64,000 nt of DNA from a bacterium SCSIO 12827. GTDB lineage: Bacteria; Pseudomonadota; Alphaproteobacteria; Rhodospirillales; Casp-alpha2. A program made the translations under genes and the position numbers. The stretch spans positions 930,001-994,000 of the forward strand of contig CP073746.1 of assembly GCA_024397995.1 (NCBI GenBank), in the 5' to 3' direction. Under the pieces are notes generated by a model. It ran no database searches, was not told the DNA's origin, and saw only the letters and a program-made list of their open reading frames with translations. This document shows positions 18,185 through 27,184 of the stretch, in pieces; within the stretch, counting starts at the first letter, position 1; each line of letters begins with the position of its first letter.

Positions 18185-19071
18185 GCGCCCCGGCGGGCCA
18201 ATACCTCGGCGACCAGGGCGACCGGACCTTCCAGGGGCCGCCCGAGGGCGTGGACAAGGATCATGCGGCGAAAGGCCTCGGGCTCAGACAGTCTTCGGGT
18301 GACCAGCACCCGGTCCGTCGTCGTTGGCGCCGCCAGTTCCGGCAGCACGGCGATCCCCATGCCGGCGGCGACCAGGGCGCAGACCGCTTCCGGGCGGGAC
18401 ATTTCCTGCACGGGACGCACGCTCACCCCCTGATCCCGCAGCACACCGTCGATCAGCGCCCGGCTGCCCGTGCGGGCATCCAGCATCACCATGTCCTGGC
18501 CGTCCAGATCCCGCCATGTCGGGGTTCGCTTGCGCACCAGGGGGTGTCCCTGGGGGCAGACCAGGCAGAAAATATCATTGCCGAGCGGCGTCGCGGTCAG
18601 GGGGGTGAGATCCTGCCGTCCTTCGTTAAGCACGCCCAGGTCGGCGCGGCCGTCCAATACCGCCGCCGCCACGTCCTCGGCGGCCATTTCTTCGATCCGC
18701 AGGTCGATTTCCGGATAACGGCCCCGGCATTCGGCACAGCAGGGCGGCAGCAGCCGCGTCACCGCCGTCGGCACGGCGGCAATGCGTGCGCGCCCCCGCC
18801 GGCGCAGGGCGGTGCTGCGGGCGCTTTCCAGGACATTGTCCAGATCATTCAGTAGGCCGCCGATGCGGGTCGCCAGGTCGCGCCCGGTTTCCGTCGGGCG
18901 CACGTTGCGGGTGTCGCGGTCGAACAGGGGCAGGCCCAGTTCGGCCTCCAGGTGGCGCACGCTGGTGCTGACGGCGGATTGGGTCATGCCCAAGTCCTGG
19001 GCCGCACGGGTGAAGCTGCCGTGGCGGGCGACGGCGGTCAGGACCTGTAATTGGCGGAGCGTAAAATTCAT
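18181..19071 (-). CDS. LysR family transcriptional regulator
   Basis: 296 residues. The N-terminal winged helix-turn-helix is clear: LRQLQVLTAVARHGSFTRAA, then LGMTQSAVSTSVRHLEAELG and LFDRDTRNVRPTETG. The C-terminal two-lobed substrate-binding domain follows from about residue 90. It is divergent from a glutathione S-transferase gene, its most probable target. The start codon lies inside the left arm of a 13-bp inverted repeat, suggesting autorepression. The effector is unknown. Confidence 0.93.
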   Translation of the reverse strand: MNFTLRQLQVLTAVARHGSFTRAAQDLGMTQSAVSTSVRHLEAELGLPLFDRDTRNVRPTETGRDLATRIGGLLNDLDNVLESARSTALRRRGRARIAAVPTAVTRLLPPCCAECRGRYPEIDLRIEEMAAEDVAAAVLDGRADLGVLNEGRQDLTPLTATPLGNDIFCLVCPQGHPLVRKRTPTWRDLDGQDMVMLDARTGSRALIDGVLRDQGVSVRPVQEMSRPEAVCALVAAGMGIAVLPELAAPTTTDRVLVTRRLSEPEAFRRMILVHALGRPLEGPVALVAEVLARRGA

Positions 19072-19107
19072 AAATTAAATAGATGAATAATTATAATTTA
19101 TGAATTT
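19064..19107. promoter_or_regulatory. 13-bp perfect inverted repeat, probable LysR operator
   Basis: AAATTCATAAATT (19064-19076) and AATTTATGAATTT (19095-19107) are exact reverse complements across an 18-nt AT-rich spacer. The left arm covers the LysR start codon (19069-19071); the right arm is 75 nt upstream of the glutathione S-transferase start. The AT-rich block stands out sharply from the 63% GC surroundings. Confidence 0.7.
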
Positions 19108-19181
19108 GAATTAAGCAACGGCACGGCAGATCATGGGCGTCAAATCAACAAACACCCGCCCCCCAGATGGAGGATCTCCCC

Positions 19182-19826
19182 ATGTCAGCCCAATCAGCAC
19201 CCGTCCGTATTCTTGGCCGCTCCAATTCTTTCAACGTGCGCAAGATCCTTTGGGTCTGCGACGAGATGGAGATGCCCTATGAGCGCGAGGATTATGGCCG
19301 CGGCTTCCGCGCCTGTACGGACCCGGAATTTCTCGCCCTCAACCCGGTCGCCCAGGTGCCCGTGGTGATCGACGGCGGCGCGGTGATGCGCGAATCCAAT
19401 GCCATTGTCCGATATCTCGCGTCCAAGGCGGGGCGGGACGATCTGTACCCCGCCGATCTGGTCAAGCGCCAGCAGGTCGAACAATGGATGGACTGGATCG
19501 CCTACGACCTGACCCATGCCCTGCGCGGCGCCTTCCTGGGCGGGGTGCTCAAGGAAGCGCCCTGGGACAACGACTGGTTCGTCAATCAGGGCCGTAAGGA
19601 CCTGATCCATGACATGCTGATCGTCGAAGCCCATTTGGCGGCGGGCGGCCCGTACGTTACGGGCGATACCTTCACCGTCGCCGATATTTCCATGGGCCTG
19701 GTGGTCAACCGTTGGTTCAAGGTCGAAGGCTTCGAGAAGCCGGAGACACCAGCGCTTGCGGCCTACTACGAGCTTCTCAGCCAGCGTCCGGCCTATCTTG
19801 CCCACGGGCGCAACGGCCTGCCCTGA
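19182..19826 (+). CDS. glutathione S-transferase family protein
   Basis: 214 residues. The start at 19182 is preceded by GGAGG. The thioredoxin-like N-domain has ILGRSNSFNVRKILW, LNPVAQVPVVIDGG and the glutathione-binding MRESNAIVRYLA; the all-helical C-domain includes TGDTFTVADISMGLVVNRW with the conserved N-capping Asp. A cytosolic enzyme that conjugates or reduces electrophiles with glutathione; the class and substrate cannot be told from sequence. Divergent from its likely LysR regulator. Confidence 0.93.
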   Translation: MSAQSAPVRILGRSNSFNVRKILWVCDEMEMPYEREDYGRGFRACTDPEFLALNPVAQVPVVIDGGAVMRESNAIVRYLASKAGRDDLYPADLVKRQQVEQWMDWIAYDLTHALRGAFLGGVLKEAPWDNDWFVNQGRKDLIHDMLIVEAHLAAGGPYVTGDTFTVADISMGLVVNRWFKVEGFEKPETPALAAYYELLSQRPAYLAHGRNGLP

Positions 19827-19834
19827 GGCAGGCC
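19815..19834. terminator. hairpin at the end of the glutathione S-transferase gene
   Basis: GGCCTGCC ctga GGCAGGCC is a perfect 8-bp stem with a tetraloop containing the stop codon. No U-tract follows, so it may protect the mRNA end rather than terminate. Confidence 0.4.
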
Positions 19835-19890
19835 GAATTCCCGCCGAAGCCACGAAAATACGGTCGGAATCTGTAATTCGGGATGCTACA

Positions 19891-19911
19891 GTTTTGTTAC
19901 GGTTTTGTTAC
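19891..19911 (+). promoter_or_regulatory. direct repeats with Pho-box-like spacing upstream of an ABC importer
   Basis: GTTTTGTTAC occurs twice, at 19891-19900 and 19902-19911, an 11-bp period. PhoB sites are 7-bp direct repeats (CTGTCAT-like) also spaced by 11 bp; here the 7-mer would be TTGTTAC. It lies 95 bp upstream of the binding-protein gene. Geometry fits better than base identity. Confidence 0.4.
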
Positions 19912-20005
19912 ATGGTTAACTGAGCCGTCCTGCCCGCGATGAACGGCGCAGGGGCGCAAAAACTGGAAGATCATCGATCTTCACGTCTCGGAGGACATCA
20001 AGACT

Positions 20006-21355
20006 ATGAAACGCAAGGATTTCCTGCGTGCGGTTTCCGGCGCGCTCGCCGTGCTGGCCGTATCGGCATTACCGACGTTCGCCGCGGATCTGGAAGGCAA
20101 GCTGGTGATCGTTACGTCGTATCCGCCGGATACCACAGTGACGGTCAAGAAGGCATTCGAGGCCGCCCATCCCGGCGTCGAAGTGGAGATGCTGAAGAAA
20201 AAGACCACGGCCGGCATCAAGTTCCTTCAGGAAACCGCCGCGAACAACAAAGCCGACATGTTCTGGGCTTCGGCGCCTGACGCTTTCGAGGTGTTGAAGG
20301 GCGACGGCCTGCTGGCCAAGTACGAGGTCAAGGTGCAGGGCATCCCGGAAAAGGTCGGCGCGTTCCCGATCAACGATCCCGACGGCTATTACAAGGGCTT
20401 CGCCGCGTCGGGCTACGGCATCATGTGGAATACCCGCTACCTGAAAGCCAAGAAGCTGCCCGTGCCCAAGACCTGGGCGGAATTGGCCGATCCCGTCTAT
20501 TTCGGCCATGTCGGCATGAGTGCGCCATCGCGCTCGGGCACCACGCATCTGACCGTGGAAACCATTCTGCAGGGTATGGGCTGGGAAAAGGGCTGGGCCC
20601 TGATGAAAGCCATGTCCGGTAACTTCAAGACCGTCACCGAACGCAGCTTCGGCGTGCCGGACGGCGTCAACTCCGGCCAGTTCGGGCTCGGCATCGTCAT
20701 CGATTTCTTCGGTCTGTCGTCGCAGGCTTCGGGCTTCCCGGTCGATTTCCTGTACCCGCCGATCACCACGCTGGTGCCGGCCAACATCGCGATCGTGAAG
20801 AACGCGCCGCACCCCAAGGCGGCGGCGGCCTTCATCGAATTCCTGTTGTCGCCGGAAGGCCAGGCAGTTCTGCTTGATCCCAAGATCCGTCGCCTGCCCG
20901 TGAACCCCGCGACTTACGCCAAGGCACCTGCCGGGTTCCCCAACCCGTTCAAGGATCCGTCCCTCGGCTCGGCCGTCAAGTTCGACCTGGATTTGTCCAA
21001 GAGCCGCTACAACGTGGTCAATTCTCTGTTCGACGTGATGGTGACCTATCGCCTGGACGACTTGCAGAATGCGGTCAAGGCGATCCATGACGCCAAGGCG
21101 AAGGCCAAGGGTAAATCCAATGCTGATGCGGACAAGCTGATCGCCGAGGCTGAGGCCTTGGTCGCCAAGATGCCGATCACCGAGGCCGAGGCCGGCAAGA
21201 AGGAGTTCAATGCGATCTTCAAGAAGAAGCGCAAGAAAGCCGACACCAAGGTCACCGGCCGTCAGGCCGAGGTTGAGCAGCAGTGGGACGAAGAGGTCAA
21301 AGCGAATTACGCCAAGGCCAAGGAACTGGCGGATAAAGCCGCCTCCATGCTGTAG
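20006..21355 (+). CDS. ABC transporter periplasmic substrate-binding protein (iron/AEP type)
   Basis: 449 residues with a signal peptide (FLRAVSGALAVLAVSALPTF, cleaved near FAADLEG). The fold belongs to the AfuA/PhnS group of binding proteins: KLVIVTSYPP, ADMFWASAPDAFEVLKGDGL, GYYKGFAASGYGIMWNTRYL, FIEFLLSPEGQAVLLDPKIRR. The ligand may be ferric iron, 2-aminoethylphosphonate or a related compound; I cannot choose. Unlike typical ~340-residue members it carries ~100 extra C-terminal residues, Lys/Glu/Ala-rich and helical (KKEFNAIFKKKRKKADTKV). First gene of a three-gene importer operon. Confidence 0.87.
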   Translation: MKRKDFLRAVSGALAVLAVSALPTFAADLEGKLVIVTSYPPDTTVTVKKAFEAAHPGVEVEMLKKKTTAGIKFLQETAANNKADMFWASAPDAFEVLKGDGLLAKYEVKVQGIPEKVGAFPINDPDGYYKGFAASGYGIMWNTRYLKAKKLPVPKTWAELADPVYFGHVGMSAPSRSGTTHLTVETILQGMGWEKGWALMKAMSGNFKTVTERSFGVPDGVNSGQFGLGIVIDFFGLSSQASGFPVDFLYPPITTLVPANIAIVKNAPHPKAAAAFIEFLLSPEGQAVLLDPKIRRLPVNPATYAKAPAGFPNPFKDPSLGSAVKFDLDLSKSRYNVVNSLFDVMVTYRLDDLQNAVKAIHDAKAKAKGKSNADADKLIAEAEALVAKMPITEAEAGKKEFNAIFKKKRKKADTKVTGRQAEVEQQWDEEVKANYAKAKELADKAASML

Positions 21356-21369
21356 GCCGATCCTTTATT

Positions 21370-21407
21370 CAGGCGCCCGGTCCGGCCGTGGGCCGGGCGC
21401 CTGTTTA
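21370..21407 (+). terminator. hairpin between binding protein and permease genes (attenuator)
   Basis: CAGGCGCCCGG (21370-21380) pairs with CCGGGCGCCTG (21393-21403), 11 perfect base pairs, followed by TTTATT. Its place inside the operon suggests partial termination or 3'-end protection, so that the binding protein is made in excess of permease and ATPase. Confidence 0.65.
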
Positions 21408-21446
21408 TTCCGACGCTGACTTTTCTGATACCGACCGGGGGATGTC

Positions 21447-23171
21447 TTGACCACCGTATCGCGCAGCCTTTGGGGTCCCGGCGCCGTTGCCTTGTCCTTG
21501 GCCCTATTCCTGATCGTGTTCCTTGTCATTCCGGTTGCCAAGGTCATCTATGTGGCGTTCCAGGACCCCAACACAGGTGCCCTGACGCTTATTAACTTTG
21601 TCGATTTTTTCAACACCTCGCTGTTTCAGGAATCCTTTTTCAATTCCTTTTACGTGGCGTCCATGTCCGTGGTTCTGGCGTCGGTGTTCGCCCTGCCGCT
21701 GGCCTATTTCACGACCCGCTTCAATTTCGGCGGATCGATCCTGATCCAGACGCTGGGCGTCATTCCCCTCATCATGCCGCCTTTCGTGGGGGCGGTGGCC
21801 ATGGTGCTGCTGTTCGGGCAGAACGGGTCGATCAACCTGCTGCTCGATGAATACCTCGGCTTTACCATTCCTTTCATGGAAGGGCTGAACGGCGTGATTT
21901 TCGTCGAAAGCGTCCACTATTTCCCCTTTATCCTCATCAACCTGTCGGCGGCATTGAACAACATCGACCGCTCCATGGAAGAAGCCGCTCAGAACCTGGG
22001 GGCCAGCCGCGGGCGGCTGTTCCGCCGCATCGTGTTTCCGCTCGCCATGCCGGGCTATGTGGCGGGGGCATCCCTGGTGTTCCTCAAGGTGTTCGATGAT
22101 CTGGGCACGCCGCTATTGCTGAACATCAACAACATGCTGGCGCCGCAGGCGTACCTGCGTATTTCATCCATCGGCATCAACGATCCCATGGGCTACGTGA
22201 TTTCCGTGATCCTGGTGGCGTTTTCCCTGTTGGCCCTGTGGACGTCGTTCCTCGCCCTGCGCGGCAAGGATTACGCCACCGTACAGAAGGGCGGCGGCGG
22301 TCTTATGAAGCGCGACCTGGCGGGTTGGGAAAAGGCCGGCTGCTACGCCGTGGTGATCCTGATCCTGCTGCTGGTGTTGTCGCCGCATATCGCGCTGACG
22401 CTGCTCAGCTTCGGGACCGTGTGGTCGTTCAGTCCGCTGCCCGACGCCTATACGGCGCAGCACTATGTCGACGTCGTTTCGACCTCTTCGACCTACATCA
22501 CCAACACGCTGCTGTACGCGGGCTTGGCCGCCGGGATCGATGTGGTGTTCGGCACGGCCATCGCCTATGTCGTGTGGCGCACGGGCCTGCCCGGGCGCAA
22601 GCTGCTGGATTACATGGCCATGGGCGCGGTCGCCATTCCCGGCGTCGTGTTGGGCATTGGCTATCTGCGCACCTTCTATCAATTCGACGTGCCGTTCATC
22701 GACAAGCCGCTGGCGTCGTGGTGGGTGATCATCGTCATCGCGCTTGCCATTCGGCGACTGCCCTATGCGCTGCGGGCCTGTGTTGCCGCCCTGCAGCAGG
22801 TCAGCGTAATGCTGGAGGAAGCGGCGGAGAACCTGGGGGCGACCAAAAGCCGCACCGTGCGCCGCATCGTCGTGCCGCTGATGATGGGCGGTATCGTCGC
22901 CGGTTTCGTCACCAGCTTCGCCACCGCCGCCGTCGAACTGTCGGCGACGATCATGCTGGTGTCCCAGGAATCGGACGCGCCGCTTGCCTACGGCATTTAT
23001 GAATTCATGCAGTCCGCATCCGGACGCGGGCCGGGGGCGGCGTTGGGCATCATCGCGGTGCTCATCATCGGGATCGCGACCTACCTGTCGCACCGCATTA
23101 TCAACAAGAAGGAAACCGAACGGGCGCCCCAGCAGGCGGCGGCCCCGGAAGAAAAAGTCCAGGGAGCATAA
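21447..23171 (+). CDS. ABC transporter permease, fused double-domain (FbpB/PhnUV type)
   Basis: 574 residues, starting at a TTG (21447) with GGGGG five nt upstream. About twelve transmembrane helices form two fused permease halves; each half has the EAA loop that contacts the ATPase: MEEAAQNLGASRGRLFRRIV and LEEAAENLGATKSRTVRRIV. Fused permeases of this kind serve ferric iron, thiamine and 2-aminoethylphosphonate importers. The C-terminal ~20 residues are charged and cytoplasmic. The ATPase gene follows after 2 nt. Confidence 0.93.
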   Translation: MTTVSRSLWGPGAVALSLALFLIVFLVIPVAKVIYVAFQDPNTGALTLINFVDFFNTSLFQESFFNSFYVASMSVVLASVFALPLAYFTTRFNFGGSILIQTLGVIPLIMPPFVGAVAMVLLFGQNGSINLLLDEYLGFTIPFMEGLNGVIFVESVHYFPFILINLSAALNNIDRSMEEAAQNLGASRGRLFRRIVFPLAMPGYVAGASLVFLKVFDDLGTPLLLNINNMLAPQAYLRISSIGINDPMGYVISVILVAFSLLALWTSFLALRGKDYATVQKGGGGLMKRDLAGWEKAGCYAVVILILLLVLSPHIALTLLSFGTVWSFSPLPDAYTAQHYVDVVSTSSTYITNTLLYAGLAAGIDVVFGTAIAYVVWRTGLPGRKLLDYMAMGAVAIPGVVLGIGYLRTFYQFDVPFIDKPLASWWVIIVIALAIRRLPYALRACVAALQQVSVMLEEAAENLGATKSRTVRRIVVPLMMGGIVAGFVTSFATAAVELSATIMLVSQESDAPLAYGIYEFMQSASGRGPGAALGIIAVLIIGIATYLSHRIINKKETERAPQQAAAPEEKVQGA

Positions 23172-23173
23172 GC

Positions 23174-24268
23174 ATGGCATTGCAGAAAACCAGCGGCGTC
23201 ACCGTCACGGTCGACAACCTCAGCCTGTCCTTCGGCAAGACCGAGGTGTTGAAGGGCGTGAATCTGGAGATCAAGCCGGGCGAGCTGTTCACCTTCCTGG
23301 GTCCGTCGGGATCGGGCAAGTCGACTTTGCTGCGCTCCATCGCCGGGTTCGGGCCACGCCCGGGCGGGCGCATCCTGATCGACGGCGACGACATCGCCGG
23401 CCTGGCACCGTGGGACCGCAATGTCGGCATGGTGTTCCAGTCCTATGCCTTATGGCCGCATATGACCGTGCGCAAGAACGTCGCCTTCGGGCTGGAGGAA
23501 CGCAAGGTGCCGGCGCGCGAGATCGCCGGGCGGGTCGAGGCGGCGTTGGATATGGTCGGGCTTGCCGCCTATGGCGACCGCCGGCCGTCGCAACTATCCG
23601 GTGGTCAGCAGCAGCGCGTGGCCCTGGCCCGCACCATTGTGGTTGAGCCGCGGGTGTTGTTGCTGGATGAACCGCTGTCGAATCTGGATGCCAACCTGCG
23701 GGTTCAGATGCGCCGCGAAATTCACGATCTGCAACGTAAATTGAACCTGACCACGATCTTCGTGACCCACGATCAGGAAGAGGCGAACACCATTTCCGAC
23801 CGCATGGCCGTGCTTGACCAGGGCGTGATCCAGCAGACGGGCACGCCGCTGAACCTGTATGACAATCCGGCCAACCGTTTCGTGGCCAGCTTCCTGGGCA
23901 CGGCGAACCTGTTGGAAGGCCGGATCGAGACCGGGGACGGGGGGCTTTGGTTCATCGTCGATGCCGGGCCGCGCCTGCGGCTGATGCCGGATGCCGGGGC
24001 GGACGGTGACCGAACGGCGGCCATGATGCGGCCGCAAAACCTGACGATCACAGATGCGGACGGTGTCCTCGGAGAAGACGCAGCGGTATTGGAAGGGACG
24101 GTGGAGATGTTGGAATTTCTCGGCACCATCGTACGCTACGCGGTGCGGGTCGGTGGGGTATCGATGCTGGTCGATGAAACCCACCGCGTGGGCCGGGCGG
24201 TCCATGCCGTTGGCGATAACGTGCGCCTGGGCGTCGAGGCCGCTGATATCCGGCTGCTGTCGGCGTAG
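23174..24268 (+). CDS. ABC transporter ATP-binding protein (FbpC/PotA type)
   Basis: 364 residues. Walker A is GPSGSGKSTLL, signature LSGGQQQRVALART, Walker B VLLLDEPLSNLDA, switch His in FVTHDQEEA. A C-terminal TOBE-like domain (about residues 245-360) fits the iron/spermidine/AEP importer subfamily, where it regulates transport. It energises the permease encoded immediately upstream. Confidence 0.94.
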   Translation: MALQKTSGVTVTVDNLSLSFGKTEVLKGVNLEIKPGELFTFLGPSGSGKSTLLRSIAGFGPRPGGRILIDGDDIAGLAPWDRNVGMVFQSYALWPHMTVRKNVAFGLEERKVPAREIAGRVEAALDMVGLAAYGDRRPSQLSGGQQQRVALARTIVVEPRVLLLDEPLSNLDANLRVQMRREIHDLQRKLNLTTIFVTHDQEEANTISDRMAVLDQGVIQQTGTPLNLYDNPANRFVASFLGTANLLEGRIETGDGGLWFIVDAGPRLRLMPDAGADGDRTAAMMRPQNLTITDADGVLGEDAAVLEGTVEMLEFLGTIVRYAVRVGGVSMLVDETHRVGRAVHAVGDNVRLGVEAADIRLLSA

Positions 24269-24275
24269 AATTAAG

Positions 24276-24322
24276 CAAACGGCCCCCGGGCGGTGCGGAA
24301 CACCTCCCGGGGGCTGCGTTTG
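24276..24322. terminator. bidirectional terminator hairpin
   Basis: CAAACG + GCCCCCGGG + GGTG pairs with CACC + CCCGGGGGC + CGTTTG, an almost fully paired 47-nt hairpin between the convergent ATPase and peroxiredoxin genes, ending in TTTGT on the plus strand and TTTGC on the minus strand. Confidence 0.8.
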
Positions 24323-24324
24323 TA

Positions 24325-24807
24325 TTACAGGCTGGAAAGCACGCTTTCGGCGCTGGTCTTCTCGAACGCGCCGGCGGCGTCGATTTCGATCGACTTCACC
24401 GTGCCGTTGTCGACGACCATGGCGAAGCGCTGGCAGCGCAGGCCGAGACCGCGGGCGGTCAGGTCAAGCTCCAGGCCGGCGGCCTTGGTGAATTCGGCCG
24501 AGCCGTCACCGACCAGCAGAACCTTGTCGTCTGCGCCCTGATCCTTGGCCCAGGCACCCATGACGAAGGCGTCGTTCACGGACATGCAGACGATCTGGTC
24601 GATCCCCTTGGCTTTGAGTTCATCCGCCTTGGCGACGAAGCCGGGCAGATGCTTGGCCGAGCAGGTCGGCGTGAAGGCGCCGGGCACGCCGAAGATGGCG
24701 ACCTTCTTGCCGTTGAAAATGTCGTCCGTCGAAATGGCGGCCGGGCCTTCACCGGTCATGTGGTAAAGCGTCGCCGCCGGAATTTTGTCACCAACACCAA
24801 GCGTCAT
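24325..24807 (-). CDS. peroxiredoxin, Prx5/hybrid-type
   Basis: 160 residues. The peroxidatic cysteine is C49 in VPGAFTPTCSAKHLPGF, the diagnostic Prx5 motif; further cysteines (IVCMSVND, GLRCQRFAM) could act as resolving residues. The family reduces hydrogen peroxide and alkyl hydroperoxides at the expense of thioredoxin or glutathione in the cytoplasm. A strong hairpin lies directly after the stop. It stands alone, divergent from nothing obvious and 139 nt from the reductase gene upstream. Confidence 0.95.
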   Translation of the reverse strand: MTLGVGDKIPAATLYHMTGEGPAAISTDDIFNGKKVAIFGVPGAFTPTCSAKHLPGFVAKADELKAKGIDQIVCMSVNDAFVMGAWAKDQGADDKVLLVGDGSAEFTKAAGLELDLTARGLGLRCQRFAMVVDNGTVKSIEIDAAGAFEKTSAESVLSSL

Positions 24808-24946
24808 TGGATTTCCCCTGAATCTGATTTTTCAAAGATGGCTGCATGCGGCGCTAAGGACGCGCCGCACGGGCCGTTCATGCCAGCATGAAATAGTGCA
24901 TTCCGGCGAAGAGTCCATGAAAAACCGCCCCATGGCGGGCCCCGGC

Positions 24947-27184
24947 CTAGTTTTTCGCGATCACCACGTTGCCTGCTCGGGCGACGGCCTCGGTCACTGC
25001 GTTTTCCGTCAGCAGTTCCGGCAGGGGGATGCCGTCCGGGGCCTGCGGCCCGTAGATCGCATTGAACGGAATGCCGTAGCGCCCGAATTTGGCCAGATAG
25101 GCGGCGATCACCGGATCAGGGCGGGTCCAGTCGGCGATCATGGCGACGATGCGCCCGTCGGCGATGGCCGTATGTACAGCCCCCTGGTTGAGGACCAGGC
25201 GTTTGTTGACCTGACAGGTGATGCACCAGTCGGCGGTGACGTCGACCAGCACGGTCTTGCCTTCGGCGACCAGTTTGGCGATCCGTGCCTCGTCGAACGG
25301 CTGCCAATGCCGGCGTGCGTCCACATTCTTGGTGCCACGCAGGTTGGTCTCACCGGCGGCCCGGGGCGGAGTCTCGCCCGCCGTCGGCAGCACGGCAGTG
25401 GCCAGCACCATGGCGACGCCGAGCGCGATGGGAACCCCCGGCACCAAGGCGCGGGCCGGTTTCATGCCGCGTCCGGCAAGCCACAGAATAAGGCCCAGAA
25501 TGGCCAGCCCAGCAGCCAGCCCGGTCGTGACTGTGGTCCCCAGGATGCCCATGATGACCCACAGCAGCCACCCGGCCGTGGCCAGTAGGGCGAGGCCCAT
25601 GATCTGGCGCAGGCGGATCATCCAGGGGCCCGGGCGGGGCAATCGGGTGGCGGCGGCGGGCACGGCCGCGATGGCCAGATACGGCAGGGCCAGGCCCAGC
25701 GCCAATCCGGCGAAGATGGCATAGATTTCCAGCGCCCCCCGGGCCAGGGCAAAGCCCACGGCTGTGCCAAGGAAGGGGGCGGAGCATGGCGTCGCCAGCA
25801 GGGTCGCCAGGGCGCCCTGAAGGAAATGCCCCATCGGGCCGGTATGGTGGCTGGGGTCGGCGGCATGGGCGCCCAGGTCGCCGATGGCCTGGGGCAGGGC
25901 GATTTCGAACAGGCCGAACAGGTTGCAGGCGAACACGAAGACGATCACCGCCATGGCGGCCAGAAACCAGGGTTGCTGGAACTGAATGCCCCAGCCGATG
26001 GTCATGCCGGCGGCTTTCAACGCGACCAGGCCGGAGGCCAGCACCATGAAAGCCGCGAAAATCCCCAATGCCGAGGCGATGAAGCCGCGGCGGACCTGCC
26101 CTTTGTCACCGCCGCCATGCCCCATGACGCCCAAAACCTTGATCGACAGCACGGGCAGCACGCAGGGCATCAGGTTGAGGATCAGACCGCCCAGCACGGC
26201 CAGGGCGATGAACAGCAACAGATTGGGCTGTGGTGCCGGGGTCGTTTCCGCGATGCTGAGGACCGGCGCGTCGGCGGGCGGGGCCAGATCGCCGGGGGTC
26301 AGCATCAACTGCCGTTCGGCGCTGCGCCCACCATCGACCAGGGTCGCGGTCAGGACTTCCTTGGCCAATTGTTGCGGCCCGCCGTTCAGGTCCTTGACCC
26401 CGTAGACGGTGATGTCCAGGCGCGCCTCGCGTCCGTTGTCGGAAAAGGTCACATGGGGTTTGGAATAGGCCAGGACCTCGGGCCCTTCCAGATAGATGTC
26501 CGGGGCCGAGAACGGGGTTTCTGATTTCGCCCGCACGCTGATCAGCATTTCGCCCTTGGCGGTGTCGCCGGGGCTTAGTGCTGCCGCATCGGCGAGCATC
26601 AGTCCGTGTCGGGCGCCGTCGCCGGGTACGGTGGCGGCGTAGCGGTTGATCAGATGGGCGAATTCACTGGGCTCGGCCGTGCCCGCCGGCAGGGTCAGGC
26701 TCAAGTTCGCCGTGTAGGGGATGCAGATATCGTCGGAGGTGAGGTAAGGGATCACCGCCTTGACCATGACCGGTTTGCCCGGTTCGGCCGGGACGGCGTC
26801 GATGGGAAACACGACCTCTTTCTTGTAGCCGAGGGTTTCCAGACCAAGCACGCTGAACCGTTCCGGCGCCGGCCAGAGAATTTTCGCGGACGCAAGGTTG
26901 TCCGAACCGTCCCAGTTGGGCCGGGGTGGGATACCGGCGTCGCCGGGCGAGCGCCAATAAATCTTCCATCCCGGCTGCATGTGGAATTCCAGGCCCAGGC
27001 GCAGCATCGCCGCCGATCCGGTGCGGGTCACGGCGGCGACCAGGCGGGCCTTGGTCTGTTCCGTTTCATGCCAGGCGGATTGCGCTGTGCCCGCAGCCTG
27101 CGCGATGGTCGCGGAGATCAGCAGCAAGAGGGTCGCGATCAGGGCGGTCGGGCGGACGGCGCGAAAAAGGGATGCAGCGGTCAT
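24947..27184 (-). CDS. DsbD/ScsB-like protein-disulfide reductase
   Basis: 745 residues; the start at 27184 gives a proper signal peptide (TALIATLLLLISATIAQA), though no strong ribosome site is seen. Three parts: a periplasmic immunoglobulin-like domain (residues ~30-300, with SDDICIPYTANL as the probable redox Cys), an eight-helix CcdA/DsbD core with the paired cysteines in LMPCVLPVLSIKVLG and TPCSAPFLG, and a C-terminal thioredoxin domain with VTADWCITCQVNK. It would carry electrons from cytoplasmic thioredoxin to periplasmic partners, for example in cytochrome maturation or copper tolerance. The N-domain organisation is closer to ScsB than to enterobacterial DsbD. Confidence 0.88.
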   Translation of the reverse strand: MTAASLFRAVRPTALIATLLLLISATIAQAAGTAQSAWHETEQTKARLVAAVTRTGSAAMLRLGLEFHMQPGWKIYWRSPGDAGIPPRPNWDGSDNLASAKILWPAPERFSVLGLETLGYKKEVVFPIDAVPAEPGKPVMVKAVIPYLTSDDICIPYTANLSLTLPAGTAEPSEFAHLINRYAATVPGDGARHGLMLADAAALSPGDTAKGEMLISVRAKSETPFSAPDIYLEGPEVLAYSKPHVTFSDNGREARLDITVYGVKDLNGGPQQLAKEVLTATLVDGGRSAERQLMLTPGDLAPPADAPVLSIAETTPAPQPNLLLFIALAVLGGLILNLMPCVLPVLSIKVLGVMGHGGGDKGQVRRGFIASALGIFAAFMVLASGLVALKAAGMTIGWGIQFQQPWFLAAMAVIVFVFACNLFGLFEIALPQAIGDLGAHAADPSHHTGPMGHFLQGALATLLATPCSAPFLGTAVGFALARGALEIYAIFAGLALGLALPYLAIAAVPAAATRLPRPGPWMIRLRQIMGLALLATAGWLLWVIMGILGTTVTTGLAAGLAILGLILWLAGRGMKPARALVPGVPIALGVAMVLATAVLPTAGETPPRAAGETNLRGTKNVDARRHWQPFDEARIAKLVAEGKTVLVDVTADWCITCQVNKRLVLNQGAVHTAIADGRIVAMIADWTRPDPVIAAYLAKFGRYGIPFNAIYGPQAPDGIPLPELLTENAVTEAVARAGNVVIAKN

